Origin: JAGQPD01 sp020426865
GTDB taxonomy: Bacteria; Planctomycetota; Planctomycetia; Pirellulales; Pirellulaceae
Assembly (NCBI GenBank): GCA_041399065.1
Contig: JAWKTN010000006.1
Coordinates: 735,808-799,807, forward strand
Length of the DNA stretch: 64,000 bases
Direction: 5' to 3'
The notes beneath the pieces are model-generated. The model saw only the letters and a program-made list of their open reading frames with translations. It searched no databases and was not told the origin of the DNA. A program made the translations under genes and the position numbers. Shown here piece after piece: positions 9,153-19,800 of the stretch (the first letter of the stretch is position 1; every line of letters begins with the position of its first letter).

Positions 9153-11435
9153 CTATTCTACTCGGATCACCCGCGAATCGTGGAATTCCTGACCGTGCAT
9201 GTCAACCGCACGAATCTGGATCGTATGCGTCCCGGGCGCCAGCTTGTCTGGCAACGGTCCGGACCAGATGTGCGACGACACTTTCGGAGCGGTGATGGCG
9301 CGCCAGATGGTATCGGGGTTCTTGCCTTGTGCGGTGAGGGCCTGACGCAATGTCGCCTCCATGTCATGCATGCGTCGGAATTCGGGATCCTCCATTGGGG
9401 TATGCGGCAGGGGGACCCACGAGCCATCGTCGTCGACACGCATGCTGACTTGCGATTTCTCCGACCCGTTGAATACGTTGACTCGGACCGTCGTCGCGCC
9501 CGTCTTGTCGCTTGCGACAACCTCGGGTGCGTAGACATTCATCTGATAATCGGCCAGTCGCCCGGCGGCCCGATACTGGAGGGCATACCGCTGACCGTCG
9601 AAGGAAATGATCGAGTAGCCATTGGGGGCGCCGTCGGCCATTTGCGTATGCGGAATACCGCGTTCGTCAGGTAACCCCGACCACCAGCTGCCGCTTACCG
9701 TGACATTCACGAAATGATGGTGCGGCTCGGGGCCCTGCCAACCATCTTCACGGGTAATCATCCGATGTTCCAGATAGTGCGTATGGGCAGAGATCGACAT
9801 GCAGAAAGGTCGCTTCTCGATCAGCCGAAACAGATCGGTACGATCCCGTACGCCATCCAGTGGAATGTGCATCATCAGCACCACCAGTTGGTCGTCGGGA
9901 ATCAGTGCGAGATCTTGTTTAACAAAGCTTACCTGTTTGGCTCCCAAACCGCCTTGATAATCTCCTTTTCCGTTAGGATCGACCAGCCACTCCACATCGT
10001 CCAACACCAGGAAGTGGACCGGGCCATGATCGAAGGAATAATACGACGGGCCAAAGTGCCTCTCGAATGTCTCATCGCTATGCACATCGTGATGGGCATC
10101 GTAGTTGATATCATGATTGCCAATGACATTAAACCAAGGGATTCCCAACACGGCGATCACGCGCGCTTGCGGCTGAAACATCGACAAGTCATCGAATACG
10201 ATATCTCCGAGCGTAACGCCGAACGCTGCGTCGGTACCGCGCAATTCCTCCACGACATCATGGGCAATGTAATCAACTTCGCGCTGGTCCCGTGGTTGCG
10301 GGTCACCGAATAGCAACGCCTTGAATTGTTCCGGCTCTTCTTGTGCGTAAAGCGGAAAGTCGACGGATTCAGGTAGCGGTCCGGTCGGCGCAACGCCGGG
10401 GAACTGCAGTCCGGGCGAACCGTTCGGCTTATGGACATAATAGAATTGTGGCAACTGCAGTTCGTTGACTGGCGACCGATACCCACGCGGTTTGATCACA
10501 AACAGAATCGTGTCGTCCGTGACCGGCAACACATATCGCCCCTCAGCGTCTGTCTTGACGATTTGCTCGCCGTTGGAAACGCGCACTTCCGGCAAGGGCC
10601 GGTCGCCGTCATCGAACTTTTGATTGGAGTTCACATCTTCGTATACGATTCCGCGGGCCGTGGCGGAGGCCGTGGCGTTGCGCGACGCAAGCGCCGCGCG
10701 TATCGCATTGCTGACTTGTTCGGCCAGCACCTTCGAGCCATCATTGGTGAAGTGCACGTTCGCCGGTTGTTGGAGCTCCGCTTGTTTTTCCTTGGCCAGG
10801 GCATACAAGTCATCGACGAACAGGTCCTGGCCCAACTCGCGATAAGCCACCTGTAAAGCAAGAGTGTTGTACTTGGCCGCATCCCCGACGACGCGTCCCT
10901 TTGCACCTTCCGGCACAGGCGTCGTCGTGGTCCAGATGATTCGTGCCCCGGTCGCGCGCAATCTCGCCAGCAACTGCCTTAGATTGGCTTGATAGGCGTC
11001 CGGCGGCACTTGCACATGCCCGTCGCCAACGGCAACGAGATTCCCCTCGTCATCGCAGTACTTCAGATCGTGCAGGCCAAAGTTGACATGGATTACATCC
11101 CACGGCTTGTCGCCCAACCAGGCATCGATCCGTTCTACCCCCCGGGTCGTCGGACCACAATTCTCGTTGGGCCGATGCACATTGGCCTCACCCGCTAACA
11201 GGTCACGAACGGGTAATGTATAGCCAATGGAGATCGAGTCACCGAGCAACAGTACGCGTGGCAATCGCGCGTCGTCCTCAATTGGCGTCATCGGGTCGCG
11301 TCGCGTCTCGCGATTCGTCTGACCAAGCGTCTTGTTCGAATCACACCACTCTGTCAGACAAACCGCAATCACCACAACAACCGCTGAGCGAACCGCGCGC
11401 CGACCATAATCTCGCCGAATTTCTGTACTTCCCAT
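9153..11435 (-). CDS. exported SGNH hydrolase fused to calcineurin-like phosphoesterase
   Basis: 760 residues from ATG 11435. After an N-terminal hydrophobic segment (about 14-28) comes an SGNH/GDSL domain: LLLGDSISIG with S67, a GLHD block near 120-123, and a VHFTNDG block with H228. The residue three before that His is Ala, so the usual Asp of the DxxH dyad is missing. Then a small beta-sandwich MetallophosN/SdrD-like domain (about 260-325) and a metallophosphoesterase with metal-ligand blocks GDPQ (378), GDIVFDD (410-416), GNHD (439-442), MMHIP and SAHTH. A MetallophosC-type domain ends the protein. The phosphoesterase half matches exported calcineurin-like proteins with N- and C-terminal accessory domains. 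Both domains could act on decorated polymers outside the cell. A DUF1080 gene lies 81 bp upstream on the same strand. Confidence 0.85.
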   Translation of the reverse strand: MGSTEIRRDYGRRAVRSAVVVVIAVCLTEWCDSNKTLGQTNRETRRDPMTPIEDDARLPRVLLLGDSISIGYTLPVRDLLAGEANVHRPNENCGPTTRGVERIDAWLGDKPWDVIHVNFGLHDLKYCDDEGNLVAVGDGHVQVPPDAYQANLRQLLARLRATGARIIWTTTTPVPEGAKGRVVGDAAKYNTLALQVAYRELGQDLFVDDLYALAKEKQAELQQPANVHFTNDGSKVLAEQVSNAIRAALASRNATASATARGIVYEDVNSNQKFDDGDRPLPEVRVSNGEQIVKTDAEGRYVLPVTDDTILFVIKPRGYRSPVNELQLPQFYYVHKPNGSPGLQFPGVAPTGPLPESVDFPLYAQEEPEQFKALLFGDPQPRDQREVDYIAHDVVEELRGTDAAFGVTLGDIVFDDLSMFQPQARVIAVLGIPWFNVIGNHDINYDAHHDVHSDETFERHFGPSYYSFDHGPVHFLVLDDVEWLVDPNGKGDYQGGLGAKQVSFVKQDLALIPDDQLVVLMMHIPLDGVRDRTDLFRLIEKRPFCMSISAHTHYLEHRMITREDGWQGPEPHHHFVNVTVSGSWWSGLPDERGIPHTQMADGAPNGYSIISFDGQRYALQYRAAGRLADYQMNVYAPEVVASDKTGATTVRVNVFNGSEKSQVSMRVDDDGSWVPLPHTPMEDPEFRRMHDMEATLRQALTAQGKNPDTIWRAITAPKVSSHIWSGPLPDKLAPGTHTIQIRAVDMHGQEFHDSRVIRVE

Positions 11436-11516
11436 GATCTCTGGTTCCCTTTATCTATCGTTGCATGATCTCGCGCGACAATCCCAATTCAATCACGACG
11501 GACTAATTCCCACTGG

Positions 11517-12605
11517 TTACTTGCGCCGTGCTTCGATCTTGGTCCCACCGTACTCCATGACCAACCGTGTGGCGAGCTTCGATTCGTCGAGCTCAAACGT
11601 CAAGCCTCCCGCCAAATGACGAAATGAAAACTCGGTGGTCGAGTGGGCCACCAACTCCAACGGCTGTCGCGACCCTTCCAGTTGCAGATGCAGTCGGCCT
11701 TGCGGAGCGGTAATCCACACTGCGGCTCCATCGTCCCGCAAGAAATCGCCCACGTAATTCCCGATCGCACGCTCGGCAATCGCGATCACCGGTCGCCGGT
11801 CCTCGGCCGGCCCCGCCGGTTGTTGCTCGGGCAATTCCCGCAACCAAATGTTGCGGTAGCGCACCGGATTGCCATGGTCCTGCAACGCCAACGGCATCCG
11901 GTCGGCATGATTGTCATACGGCAGATGCTTCAGCCAACTGGTGCCCCCCCAAATCTCCACATGATCCTGTACGAGTACTCCGTTTTGTAGCACCGTAATC
12001 ACGGCTGGCTTGAGCAGCGATCCGTCGCGGCGAAATCGCGGGCGGCGAAAAACAATATCGTACGACTGCCACTCACCCGGCTTCCGGCTGGCATTGACCA
12101 ACGGCGGATACTGACCATAGACCGCCCCCGCCTGGCCATCGGGATACGTGACATTGTCAAAAGAATCCAGCACCTGCACCTCGTAACGGCTCATCAAAAA
12201 CACGCCGCTATTGCCACGCCCTTGTCCGTCGCCCATCACCTTTACCGGCGACGACCACTCCACATGCAACTGACAATCCCCAAATCCTCGCACAGTGTAC
12301 AAATATCCACTATCTGGCACTGATTCGAGGTAGCCTTCGTGGACAACCCAGCCCGCGGCTTCGCCGGTGGCACTGCGCCATTGCGAAAGGTCCGAACCGT
12401 CGAACAGAATCACGGCGTCGCTGGGAGGCGGCACGGGCAACGCCGGGTTGGTCTGCACCGCCTGAGGACGAGGTCGCGACATATCATGGGCCTTCCATGG
12501 GCCGGGAGTCTGCGCCCAAACGATGGTTCCGCATCCGATGAGCGCGATCCAGGAGCAGGCCAAGATTGGGTGGCCGATACGCATTTGGAATGGAATCGTC
12601 AGCAT
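11517..12605 (-). CDS. exported DUF1080 (3-keto-disaccharide hydrolase-like) protein
   Basis: 362 residues. ATG 12605 is chosen for the AAGGA about 8 nt upstream. An N-terminal hydrophobic stretch (HPILACSWIALIGCGTIVWA) is a signal peptide, with a possible lipobox-like Cys. The DUF1080 domain (about 60-260) shows its usual landmarks: VILFDGSDLSQW, GWVVHEGYLESV, GNSGVFLMSRYEVQVLDSF and NPVRYRNIWLRELPE. This concanavalin-like fold is abundant in planctomycetes and some members hydrolyse 3-keto-glycosides. About 100 extra C-terminal residues (RRPVIAIAERAIGNY…) form a second small beta domain that I do not recognise. It probably shares a transcript with the SGNH/phosphoesterase gene downstream. 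Confidence 0.88.
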   Translation of the reverse strand: MLTIPFQMRIGHPILACSWIALIGCGTIVWAQTPGPWKAHDMSRPRPQAVQTNPALPVPPPSDAVILFDGSDLSQWRSATGEAAGWVVHEGYLESVPDSGYLYTVRGFGDCQLHVEWSSPVKVMGDGQGRGNSGVFLMSRYEVQVLDSFDNVTYPDGQAGAVYGQYPPLVNASRKPGEWQSYDIVFRRPRFRRDGSLLKPAVITVLQNGVLVQDHVEIWGGTSWLKHLPYDNHADRMPLALQDHGNPVRYRNIWLRELPEQQPAGPAEDRRPVIAIAERAIGNYVGDFLRDDGAAVWITAPQGRLHLQLEGSRQPLELVAHSTTEFSFRHLAGGLTFELDESKLATRLVMEYGGTKIEARRK

Positions 12606-12915
12606 AGTGCGTGTCCTTTTCGGCGGTCGTGTGCCCTGGGTGGGAATTGCCGGTGCGGTTGGAATCGCGGCAGGTCATTGGTGGTGTGGCTAGTCTGAGC
12701 CAAGCGGGTCGGATTGTCAATTCACCAGGTTCGTGGAATTGCCGGCAAATCGACCAATAGTGTCTTCTGGCGAGCCGATGTGTTAGGATGACGGGGCGGG
12801 GCATTTGAGGGGAGGGCGCAATGGCATCGAGCGGGCGAACGGCCCGACCCATTGCCGCGGATTTCTTTTTTGGCCGGCAGCAACCGAATGAACCAAACCT
12901 ATCGAGGAGATGTCG
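12606..12915. other. divergent promoter region, no gene
   Basis: About 310 bp between the divergent DUF1080 and DUF1579 genes. A short frame from ATG 12821 with a GA-rich sequence before it overlaps the DUF1579 gene out of frame and has no recognisable product. No clear operator or terminator is seen. Confidence 0.5.
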
Positions 12916-13539
12916 ATGCGATCGTCATATGGAGTTAGCCAACAAAGGGCACGTTATTCATCGTTTGCGAGGATGTTCGTGGCAGGGGTCATCGTAGCGG
13001 CGTCCGGGGCATTCATTTCCCACGCGGCGTCAGCGCAAGAGGGGGACGATATCCAGCAACAGTACGAGGCCTTGGCCAAGATCGGTCCAGCCCATGAGGT
13101 TTTCGCGACAATGGAGGGGAAGTGGAACGCCGACATCACCAGCTTTATGGGGCCAGGGGGGAAGACCGAGAAGAGTACGGGGACGGCGACGTTTCGCCGA
13201 ATCTTCGGCGGACGATACCTGATCGAGGAAGTCAACGCAACGTTCGGCGGCAAGGCATTTGAAGGCATGGGGACATTCGGCTTCGACAACTCCATCCAGA
13301 AGTACGTCACAACGTGGATTGACAATATGGGAACCGGCATTATGCGTGGTGAAGCCACGCTGGACGAAACAACCGAAACAATGACGGAACACCTGGAAGG
13401 CAATGGCCCTGGCGGGCAGACGTATAAGATGAAATCGATCTATCACCGCGAATCAGAAAACCACATTCGGTTGACCATGTACATGCTTGGTCCCGAACAG
13501 GCGGAAACAAAGGTGATGGAAATCATCTATAAGCGATAA
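12916..13539 (+). CDS. exported DUF1579 family protein
   Basis: 207 residues from ATG 12916. GAGGAG at 12904-12909 abuts the in-frame ATG at 12910, so the ATG six bases later has the better spacing. A signal peptide (MFVAGVIVAASGAFISHAASA) is followed by a DUF1579 domain: GPAHEVFATMEGKWNADIT, FRRIFGGRYLIEEVNATFGG, FEGMGTFGFDN and YVTTWIDNMGTGIM. The family is a lipocalin-like beta barrel with no agreed function, common in planctomycetes. A Tat-exported DUF1501 protein follows after 90 bp on the same strand and may be cotranscribed. Confidence 0.85.
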   Translation: MRSSYGVSQQRARYSSFARMFVAGVIVAASGAFISHAASAQEGDDIQQQYEALAKIGPAHEVFATMEGKWNADITSFMGPGGKTEKSTGTATFRRIFGGRYLIEEVNATFGGKAFEGMGTFGFDNSIQKYVTTWIDNMGTGIMRGEATLDETTETMTEHLEGNGPGGQTYKMKSIYHRESENHIRLTMYMLGPEQAETKVMEIIYKR

Positions 13540-13629
13540 CAATCACCTGCGGGCAACAAGAGCCCTCCGCATGCACATCGCGACCACTTCCAAGATCCCC
13601 ACCACGCCGGACCGAAGGGAGACTCATCA

Positions 13630-14961
13630 ATGACGATAACGGTTTCGCGACGCACCGCATTGCGGGCAGCTGGGCTGGGGGTCGCCACTTGGGGCGCGAG
13701 TGGATGGTTACCGCAAATAGCTCCAGCGCTAGCCACGTCTGAGACGCGAAAGCGGCAATTCATTCTTTTGTGGATGGCCGGTGGTCCCAGTCAACTCGAT
13801 ACGTTCGACTTGAAGCCCGAGCACATTAACGGCGGGTCGTTCAAGCCCATTGCCACCAACGTCAACGGCATCCAGATCAGCGAACATTTGCCCCAGTTGT
13901 CGCAACAGCTGGACCATCTGGCGATCGTGCGGAGTCTGACGAGCAAGGAAGGCGACCACGGTCGCGGCACCTATTTTGCCCGGACGGGGCAGCGCCCTAT
14001 GAGCGTGCTGAACTATCCGGCGTTGCCCGCATCGGTCGCGTATCAATTGAACGACACGAATACCGGACTTCCCCCTTACATCAGCATTGCTCCCTTTCGA
14101 GCGTTCAGTCAGGACGCGTATGGTTCAGGCTTCTTGGGTCCCAAGTACAATCCATTGATCGTGGAGAATTCGGCAGGGAGCCGCCCGAACGGAGACAGCC
14201 CGAACACTTTCGCTGAATTGAAAGTCGATGCCATGTCGCCGCCGACACACGTCGGTCCGGCGCGACTCCAGCGGCGGCTTCAGATGTGGAAGCGTCAAGA
14301 AGACCGTTACCTGCGTGACCATCCACACGGCAATGCGCTGATGCATGGCGAGGTATACAACGCGGCCATCGATCTAATGAACAGCCCGGCTGGTAGAGTG
14401 TTTGACCTGTCACAGGAACCGGCAGCGCTACGCGACAAATACGGGCGTGGCGTCTTTGGCCAAGGCTGCTTATTGGCTCGACGATTGATCGAAGAGGGTG
14501 TTCCGTGTATCGAGGTGTCGCTTGGTGCGTCAGCCGATGGAGTGGGATGGGATACCCACGCGGACAATTTTGCGACCGTACAACGTCTCTCAGCGGAACT
14601 GGATGCCGGTTGGAGCTCTCTGTTATCCGACCTGCATGAACGCGGCCTTTTAGAGACGACGACTATTTTGTGGATGGGTGAATTTGGTCGTACGCCCAAG
14701 ATCAATAACAACGCGGGTCGCGATCATTTCCCACAAGCGTGGACATGTGTTTTGGGAGGCGGTGGCATCGCGGGTGGCCAGGCTTATGGCCAGACGACAG
14801 CCGACGGGATGGAAGTTGACGACCGACCTGTCACCGTCGAACAGGTGATGGCGACGGTTTGCCGCGCACTTGGTATCGCACCGGATACCATGCAGATGTC
14901 AGACATTGGTCGACCGATTCCGATCGTCGAAGCGGAACCAGTCAACGACTTGTTAAGTTAG
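13630..14961 (+). CDS. Tat-exported DUF1501 protein
   Basis: 443 residues from ATG 13630 with AGGGAG about 9 nt upstream. The N-terminus SRRTALRAAGLGVATWGA is a twin-arginine signal. The DUF1501 body carries FILLWMAGGPSQLDTFDLKP, SEHLPQLSQQLDHLAIVRSL, DHGRGTYFARTGQ, CLLARRLIEEGVPCIEV, WDTHADNF, TTILWMGEFGRTP and GRDHFPQAWTCVLGGGGI. DUF1501 belongs to the alkaline-phosphatase/sulfatase-like superfamily. Planctomycetes encode many copies, usually beside a DUF1549/DUF1553 cytochrome. This one lacks that partner next door; the nearest is the 16811 gene. The gene ends only 4 bp from the stop of the convergent PEP-CTERM gene. Confidence 0.92.
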   Translation: MTITVSRRTALRAAGLGVATWGASGWLPQIAPALATSETRKRQFILLWMAGGPSQLDTFDLKPEHINGGSFKPIATNVNGIQISEHLPQLSQQLDHLAIVRSLTSKEGDHGRGTYFARTGQRPMSVLNYPALPASVAYQLNDTNTGLPPYISIAPFRAFSQDAYGSGFLGPKYNPLIVENSAGSRPNGDSPNTFAELKVDAMSPPTHVGPARLQRRLQMWKRQEDRYLRDHPHGNALMHGEVYNAAIDLMNSPAGRVFDLSQEPAALRDKYGRGVFGQGCLLARRLIEEGVPCIEVSLGASADGVGWDTHADNFATVQRLSAELDAGWSSLLSDLHERGLLETTTILWMGEFGRTPKINNNAGRDHFPQAWTCVLGGGGIAGGQAYGQTTADGMEVDDRPVTVEQVMATVCRALGIAPDTMQMSDIGRPIPIVEAEPVNDLLS

Positions 14962-14965
14962 TTCT

Positions 14966-16465
14966 TCATCTTCGCCGATTGCCAAAGACAACGGTGGCAA
15001 GGACAACTACGATCAGCCAGGGGGCCAGTCCAGGTTCCGGGACCGGGATATAGACGACTTCAAAAATACGATTCGACGCTCCCGAAACTGCCCCGGGGAC
15101 ACCGCGAACGTGTGGTGCGTTGGCAGCAATCCCGCCGTAAACATAGCCGATCACCGTCTCGTCGGTAAGCTCGTCCATGTTGATCACCCCATTGGCATAG
15201 GCCTCGATCCCCTCGGCCCTAAAGAACTCTGCGTTCGCGCCGAAACGTAGACGATTGCCATCGGGATCAGTCAGTTCCGGAAAATAGCCAAGGTGGTGTT
15301 GCGAGTAGCTGCCGTTGTCGCGAATCACTACGGACGTAATATCATTGACAAACGGAAAGTTGTCATCAATGCCGATCTCGCCTGTGGTTTCATCCACATA
15401 TTGCAACGAGATGCCACCAAACAGGATTTCATGCATCGCACCCGAGGACGCCGAATACAATCCGACTTTCGCGCTATGGTAGTTATTCATCGGCTGTTTG
15501 AATGTACTTGGGTCGCTGGGGTCAGCCATCGTGGGTAACCCCGTCGCATCGATCTCAACGGGAACGGTCCAGGCGCCATCGCTGGGGGTAAAGACGCCCG
15601 ATAGCGCGACAATGCCTTGTGACACTTCGCCAGATGAATCTCGCGATAGAATGGGAAACACATTCAGATCGCGACGACGCAAGTTAGGGTCGGGGGGCGT
15701 GGTCGATGGATTGGCAATGGACAACGTCGTTCCGTCATCGACGATATCGAAGCTGCGAATCTGTTCGGTATAGATTCCCGTTTTTCCGGCGGTATAACCG
15801 CCGCGAAAATCCTGGCCCAGGATCAAGTGCGTGCGGCCATCGATTTCGAACATCGCACCGCCGGTCACTTGAAACAGCGGATTGCGGACTTGTCGAAGGT
15901 GCTGGGAGGCCGTTCCGGTGTCCCCTTGTGTCCAGGCGATCATTCCGGGCAAGTCGATTGCTGTGAGCGAATCGAAGGTGGCGAAATTCCCGAAAGCGGT
16001 CACACCGTATCCGCCGGTCGTGTAGAGCCGTTCGCCCTGTTGATAAAACTGTAGATTGGTACTTGTGAGCGACGCAATTTGGTCGTCGGTCAATCCCGCC
16101 GCGGCACTCTGCAGCGAACGATGCCAACTCGTGCGATTGGCCAAATCGATAACCCAAACGTCACGGTTCTGACCCGAGACCGGAAAATTCAAACCGGGAT
16201 TGTTTTCAAAGCCGTGCAAGCCAGTGGTTCGACCAGCAATCAGCAACCACTTGCCGTCGTAGTGGCCAGCTACGTACGACTGCAATGTCGGTCGATCGGC
16301 AGGACCGAAATCAACTTCCCGCAATTGCACGCGATAGGGCAAATTGCCGGCCATGTCCACCGTGGTAACAGTGGCGGTTTGATGTTCGGCATCAGCAGTT
16401 GGTGCAATTAGTACAATGAAAGCAAACAATGCCAGCGCGCATCGCGGCGCGACTGTTCTTCGCAT
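14966..16465 (-). CDS. PEP-CTERM anchored beta-propeller-like protein
   Basis: 499 residues from ATG 16465 (GGAG about 12 nt upstream; the upstream frame opens only with TTG). A signal peptide (CALALFAFIVLIAPTADA) is followed by kelch-like blades: DGKWLLIAGRTTGLHGF, RDVWVIDLANRTSWH, GERLYTTGGYGV, HLILGQDFRGGY and GAMHEILFGGISLQY. The C-terminus has the full sorting signal VPEP, a hydrophobic span, then RRR. PEP-CTERM proteins are recognised by an exosortase, processed and sent to the envelope or exopolymer. No exosortase gene lies in the window. The binding function of the propeller is not identifiable. Confidence 0.85.
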   Translation of the reverse strand: MRRTVAPRCALALFAFIVLIAPTADAEHQTATVTTVDMAGNLPYRVQLREVDFGPADRPTLQSYVAGHYDGKWLLIAGRTTGLHGFENNPGLNFPVSGQNRDVWVIDLANRTSWHRSLQSAAAGLTDDQIASLTSTNLQFYQQGERLYTTGGYGVTAFGNFATFDSLTAIDLPGMIAWTQGDTGTASQHLRQVRNPLFQVTGGAMFEIDGRTHLILGQDFRGGYTAGKTGIYTEQIRSFDIVDDGTTLSIANPSTTPPDPNLRRRDLNVFPILSRDSSGEVSQGIVALSGVFTPSDGAWTVPVEIDATGLPTMADPSDPSTFKQPMNNYHSAKVGLYSASSGAMHEILFGGISLQYVDETTGEIGIDDNFPFVNDITSVVIRDNGSYSQHHLGYFPELTDPDGNRLRFGANAEFFRAEGIEAYANGVINMDELTDETVIGYVYGGIAANAPHVRGVPGAVSGASNRIFEVVYIPVPEPGLAPWLIVVVLATVVFGNRRR

Positions 16466-16810
16466 GGTGCCAGGTCTCCAAGGGCGCCGGTCGAACAACG
16501 TCGATGTCAATAAACTCAATGTATCTGTCGGTGGCCGCAGCTACTTTTCTGCTCCTACGCCAATGCGGCCAGTAGTAATTGTAACCTCAGTTTGGCAACG
16601 TTGCACGGCTTCGGCCGCGGCAAAACATCGCTGCATCGTATTGACCTGCCTCACGAGCGTGCGTTTTCGACACACAACAGCAGGAACATGTCTGGTATTC
16701 GTGTATTCGTTGTTCTGGTATTCGTTGTTGTGTTGGGGCGCTCGAGTCCGTAAAATAGGTGAAGGTGCAGTTTTTCGCGACTTCGTTCATCCCGCCAGGA
16801 GCCCTCCTCC
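16466..16810. other. divergent promoter region with short direct repeats
   Basis: About 345 bp between the divergent PEP-CTERM and PSCyt genes. The segment 16691-16735 is a GT-rich direct repeat (tctggtattcgt at 16691 and 16714, with another tattcgt between). No gene is supported, although short frames cross it. Confidence 0.5.
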
Positions 16811-19800
16811 ATGAATCGTCGTAGCGTCGGTCGTCTCTTCCCTGTTGTCATATCCTATTGGCTGATTGGTAGTTGTTCGGTCCTGTTTGCTCCCCGATTG
16901 CTGTTGGCAGAAGCGCGAGTCGACTTCAATCGCGATATCCGACCGCTATTGTCCGACAAGTGCTTTAAGTGTCACGGACCCGATGATCATCAGCGCGAAG
17001 CTGGGTTGCGACTGGACAGGAAAGAGAGTGCGTTAGCCGAAGCCGATTCCGGTTTGAAGGCCGTTGTTCCCGGCGACGTTGCATCAAGCGAGTTAATCGC
17101 ACGGATCACGACGTCGGACGAATCGCTGCGGATGCCCCCGGCGGAAACGAATAAAGACTTAACGGATGACGAGATTGCGTTGCTGCGACGTTGGATTGAG
17201 GAGGGGGCGGGCTGGCAGGAACTTTGGTCGCTCTTGCCACCGCATCGGCCGGCACTGCCTCAAACCGTGGCCAGGGATTGGGGACGCAACGCGGTCGATC
17301 GGTTTGTTTTGGCCGGGATCGAGGCCGCTGGATTGGCGCCGTCGCTTCGGGCGGACAAAGTAACTCTCATCCGACGAGTGACGTTCGACTTGACCGGTCT
17401 TCCGCCAACTCGCGACGAACTCGAACGATTTCTGGCCGACGACAGCGACAATGCCTACGAGCGGCTGGTCGACCGGCTGCTGCAATCGCCCCGTTACGGC
17501 GAGCACATGGCCCGGTTCTGGCTCGATGCCGCTCGCTATGGCGACACACACGGCCTGCATTTGGATAACTATCGCGAGATGTGGCCCTATCGTGATTGGG
17601 TCGTGCAGTCTTTCAACGACAACCAACCGTACGATCAATTCGTTATGGAGCAAATGGCGGGTGATCTTTTGCCCGACGCAACGGACGACCAGACCATTGC
17701 CACTGGGTTTATTCGCTGCAATGTGACGACCAGCGAAGGAGGGTCGATTGAAGAAGAGGTCCGCATGCGGAACGTCGTTGACCGAGTCGTAACGACAGCC
17801 ACGGTGTTCATGGGGGCAACGTTCGAATGCACTCGTTGTCACGACCACAAATACGACCCCTACACGATGGAGGATTTCTATTCCCTATATGCGTTTTTCA
17901 ACAGCATCGACGGCAGTCCGCTGGACGGCAACGTCAAGGACCATGCCCCTGTATTGAAGGTCTACACCAGGCCGCAACAACAGCAGCGGGCCGAACTGAA
18001 TCGCCTGGTTGGATTGCTGCAGGGACGACTGGAAGGTGACTGGCTTGATCTGGACCAGCAGCAGGCCGAATGGGAACAGCGGGTCATTGCGTACCGCCTG
18101 CGTGCGCAAGAGACCACAGCGGAGGCCACCGCCGAGAAGGGCGAATCACCGCAGCGATCGGCCAGCGACTCCGACCTTTCGCACATTCAACGAGGTATTT
18201 GGTACTCAGTGGGCCCCTTTGCCGACGAGGCGGCGAATTTGTACAAGAATTCGCATGGTCCGCAAGGGAAACCGGTCGCGCTGGATGCGACCTATGGCAA
18301 GCAGAAGCTGGGGTGGGTGGCACGTCCAGAATGGAAGGACGGCACGGTTATGGACTCACTTCCCCAGGAGCGATCGGCCACGTTTCTCTATCGAGAGTTG
18401 ATCTGCGACCACGACTGCAACGTGACGCTAACGCTTGGGAGCGATGACGGGTTGATTGTCTATTTGAATGAAAAGGAGGTCGTACGACGCGAGGTAGCGC
18501 GTGCCGTGGCGGCGGACCAGGATCGCGTGCGGGTATCGCTAAAGGCCGGCCCGAACACGGTATTGATGAAGATCATCAACAGTGGCGGGGCGTCAGGATA
18601 CTACTTTGACCTTCGTTCGGCATACGAGGTACCCAATGAGATCGGCAACGTATTGGACGTCGTTGCGGCCGAACGAAGCGACGACCAACGGAGAACATTG
18701 CGAACTTATTTCCGCAATGAGATTGCCAGCAATGCAGCGTTGGACATCGTGCGTGACGAATTGAAACGATATCAACAACGCATAGCGGAAATCGAGAAGA
18801 GCGCACCAACGACGTTAATTTGGCGAGAAAAGAAAGAACCCGAGAAGGCGTTTTTTCTCAAACGGGGTGACTACGACAAACCGGATCACGAAGTCGTTCG
18901 TCGCACACCCCTCGCGTTGCCACCGATGTCGAACGACTTGCCGCGCGATCGTTTGGGCCTGGCTCGGTGGTTGTTAACGGCAGACCATCCGCTTACCGCT
19001 CGCGTCGCGGTCAATCGTTTCTGGCAGCAAGTTTTTGGCACCGGTATCGTGAAGACAGCCGAGGATTTTGGCTCGCAAGGATCGCCACCGACGCACCCCG
19101 AGTTGCTTGATTGGTTGTCGGTCGAGTTTCGCGAGAGCGGATGGGATATTAAGCGATTGATGAAGCTGCTGGTGATGTCCGACACGTATTGTCAGTCGTC
19201 GGTCGCGACGCCGGAGCTGCTGGCGAAAGACGCGAGGAACAAATGGTATGCGCGGGCCCCTCGATTTCGCTTGGATGCGGAGATGTTGCGAGATCAGGCG
19301 TTATCGGTCAGTGGATTGTTGATTGACACGATGGGAGGCCCCAGCGTCAAGCCACCGCAACCGGATCTATGGTTTTCGGTCGGCTATTCCGGCTCCAACA
19401 CCGTCCACTTCGTGGCCGACGAAGGCGTGGAAAAGGTACACCGTCGCACGTTGTATACCTTTATCAAACGAACTTCGCCACCGCCACAGATGTCGACATT
19501 TGACGGGCCGTCGCGGGAGTCGTGTGTCATGCGGCGAGAACGGACCAATACTCCACTACAGGCTCTGTTGATGTTGAATGACCCACAGTACTTTGAGGCA
19601 GCTGTGGGACTGGCGGAACGAACCATCCGCGAGATAGCCGACGACGACTGTGCCAGTCGTGCGGCACACATGTTTCGTTTGGCAACCTGCCGCGAGCCGA
19701 CACCGGAAGAGCTGCGAGACGTCGTTGATGCATACGGGACGGAATTGGAACATTATCGCCAGAACACGGACGCCGCAAAATCAGTGCTCAAAGTCGGGAC

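Noticed and set aside
12821..12999. Small plus-strand frame with a GA-rich leader
   Set aside because: It overlaps the DUF1579 gene out of frame and its product has no recognisable features.
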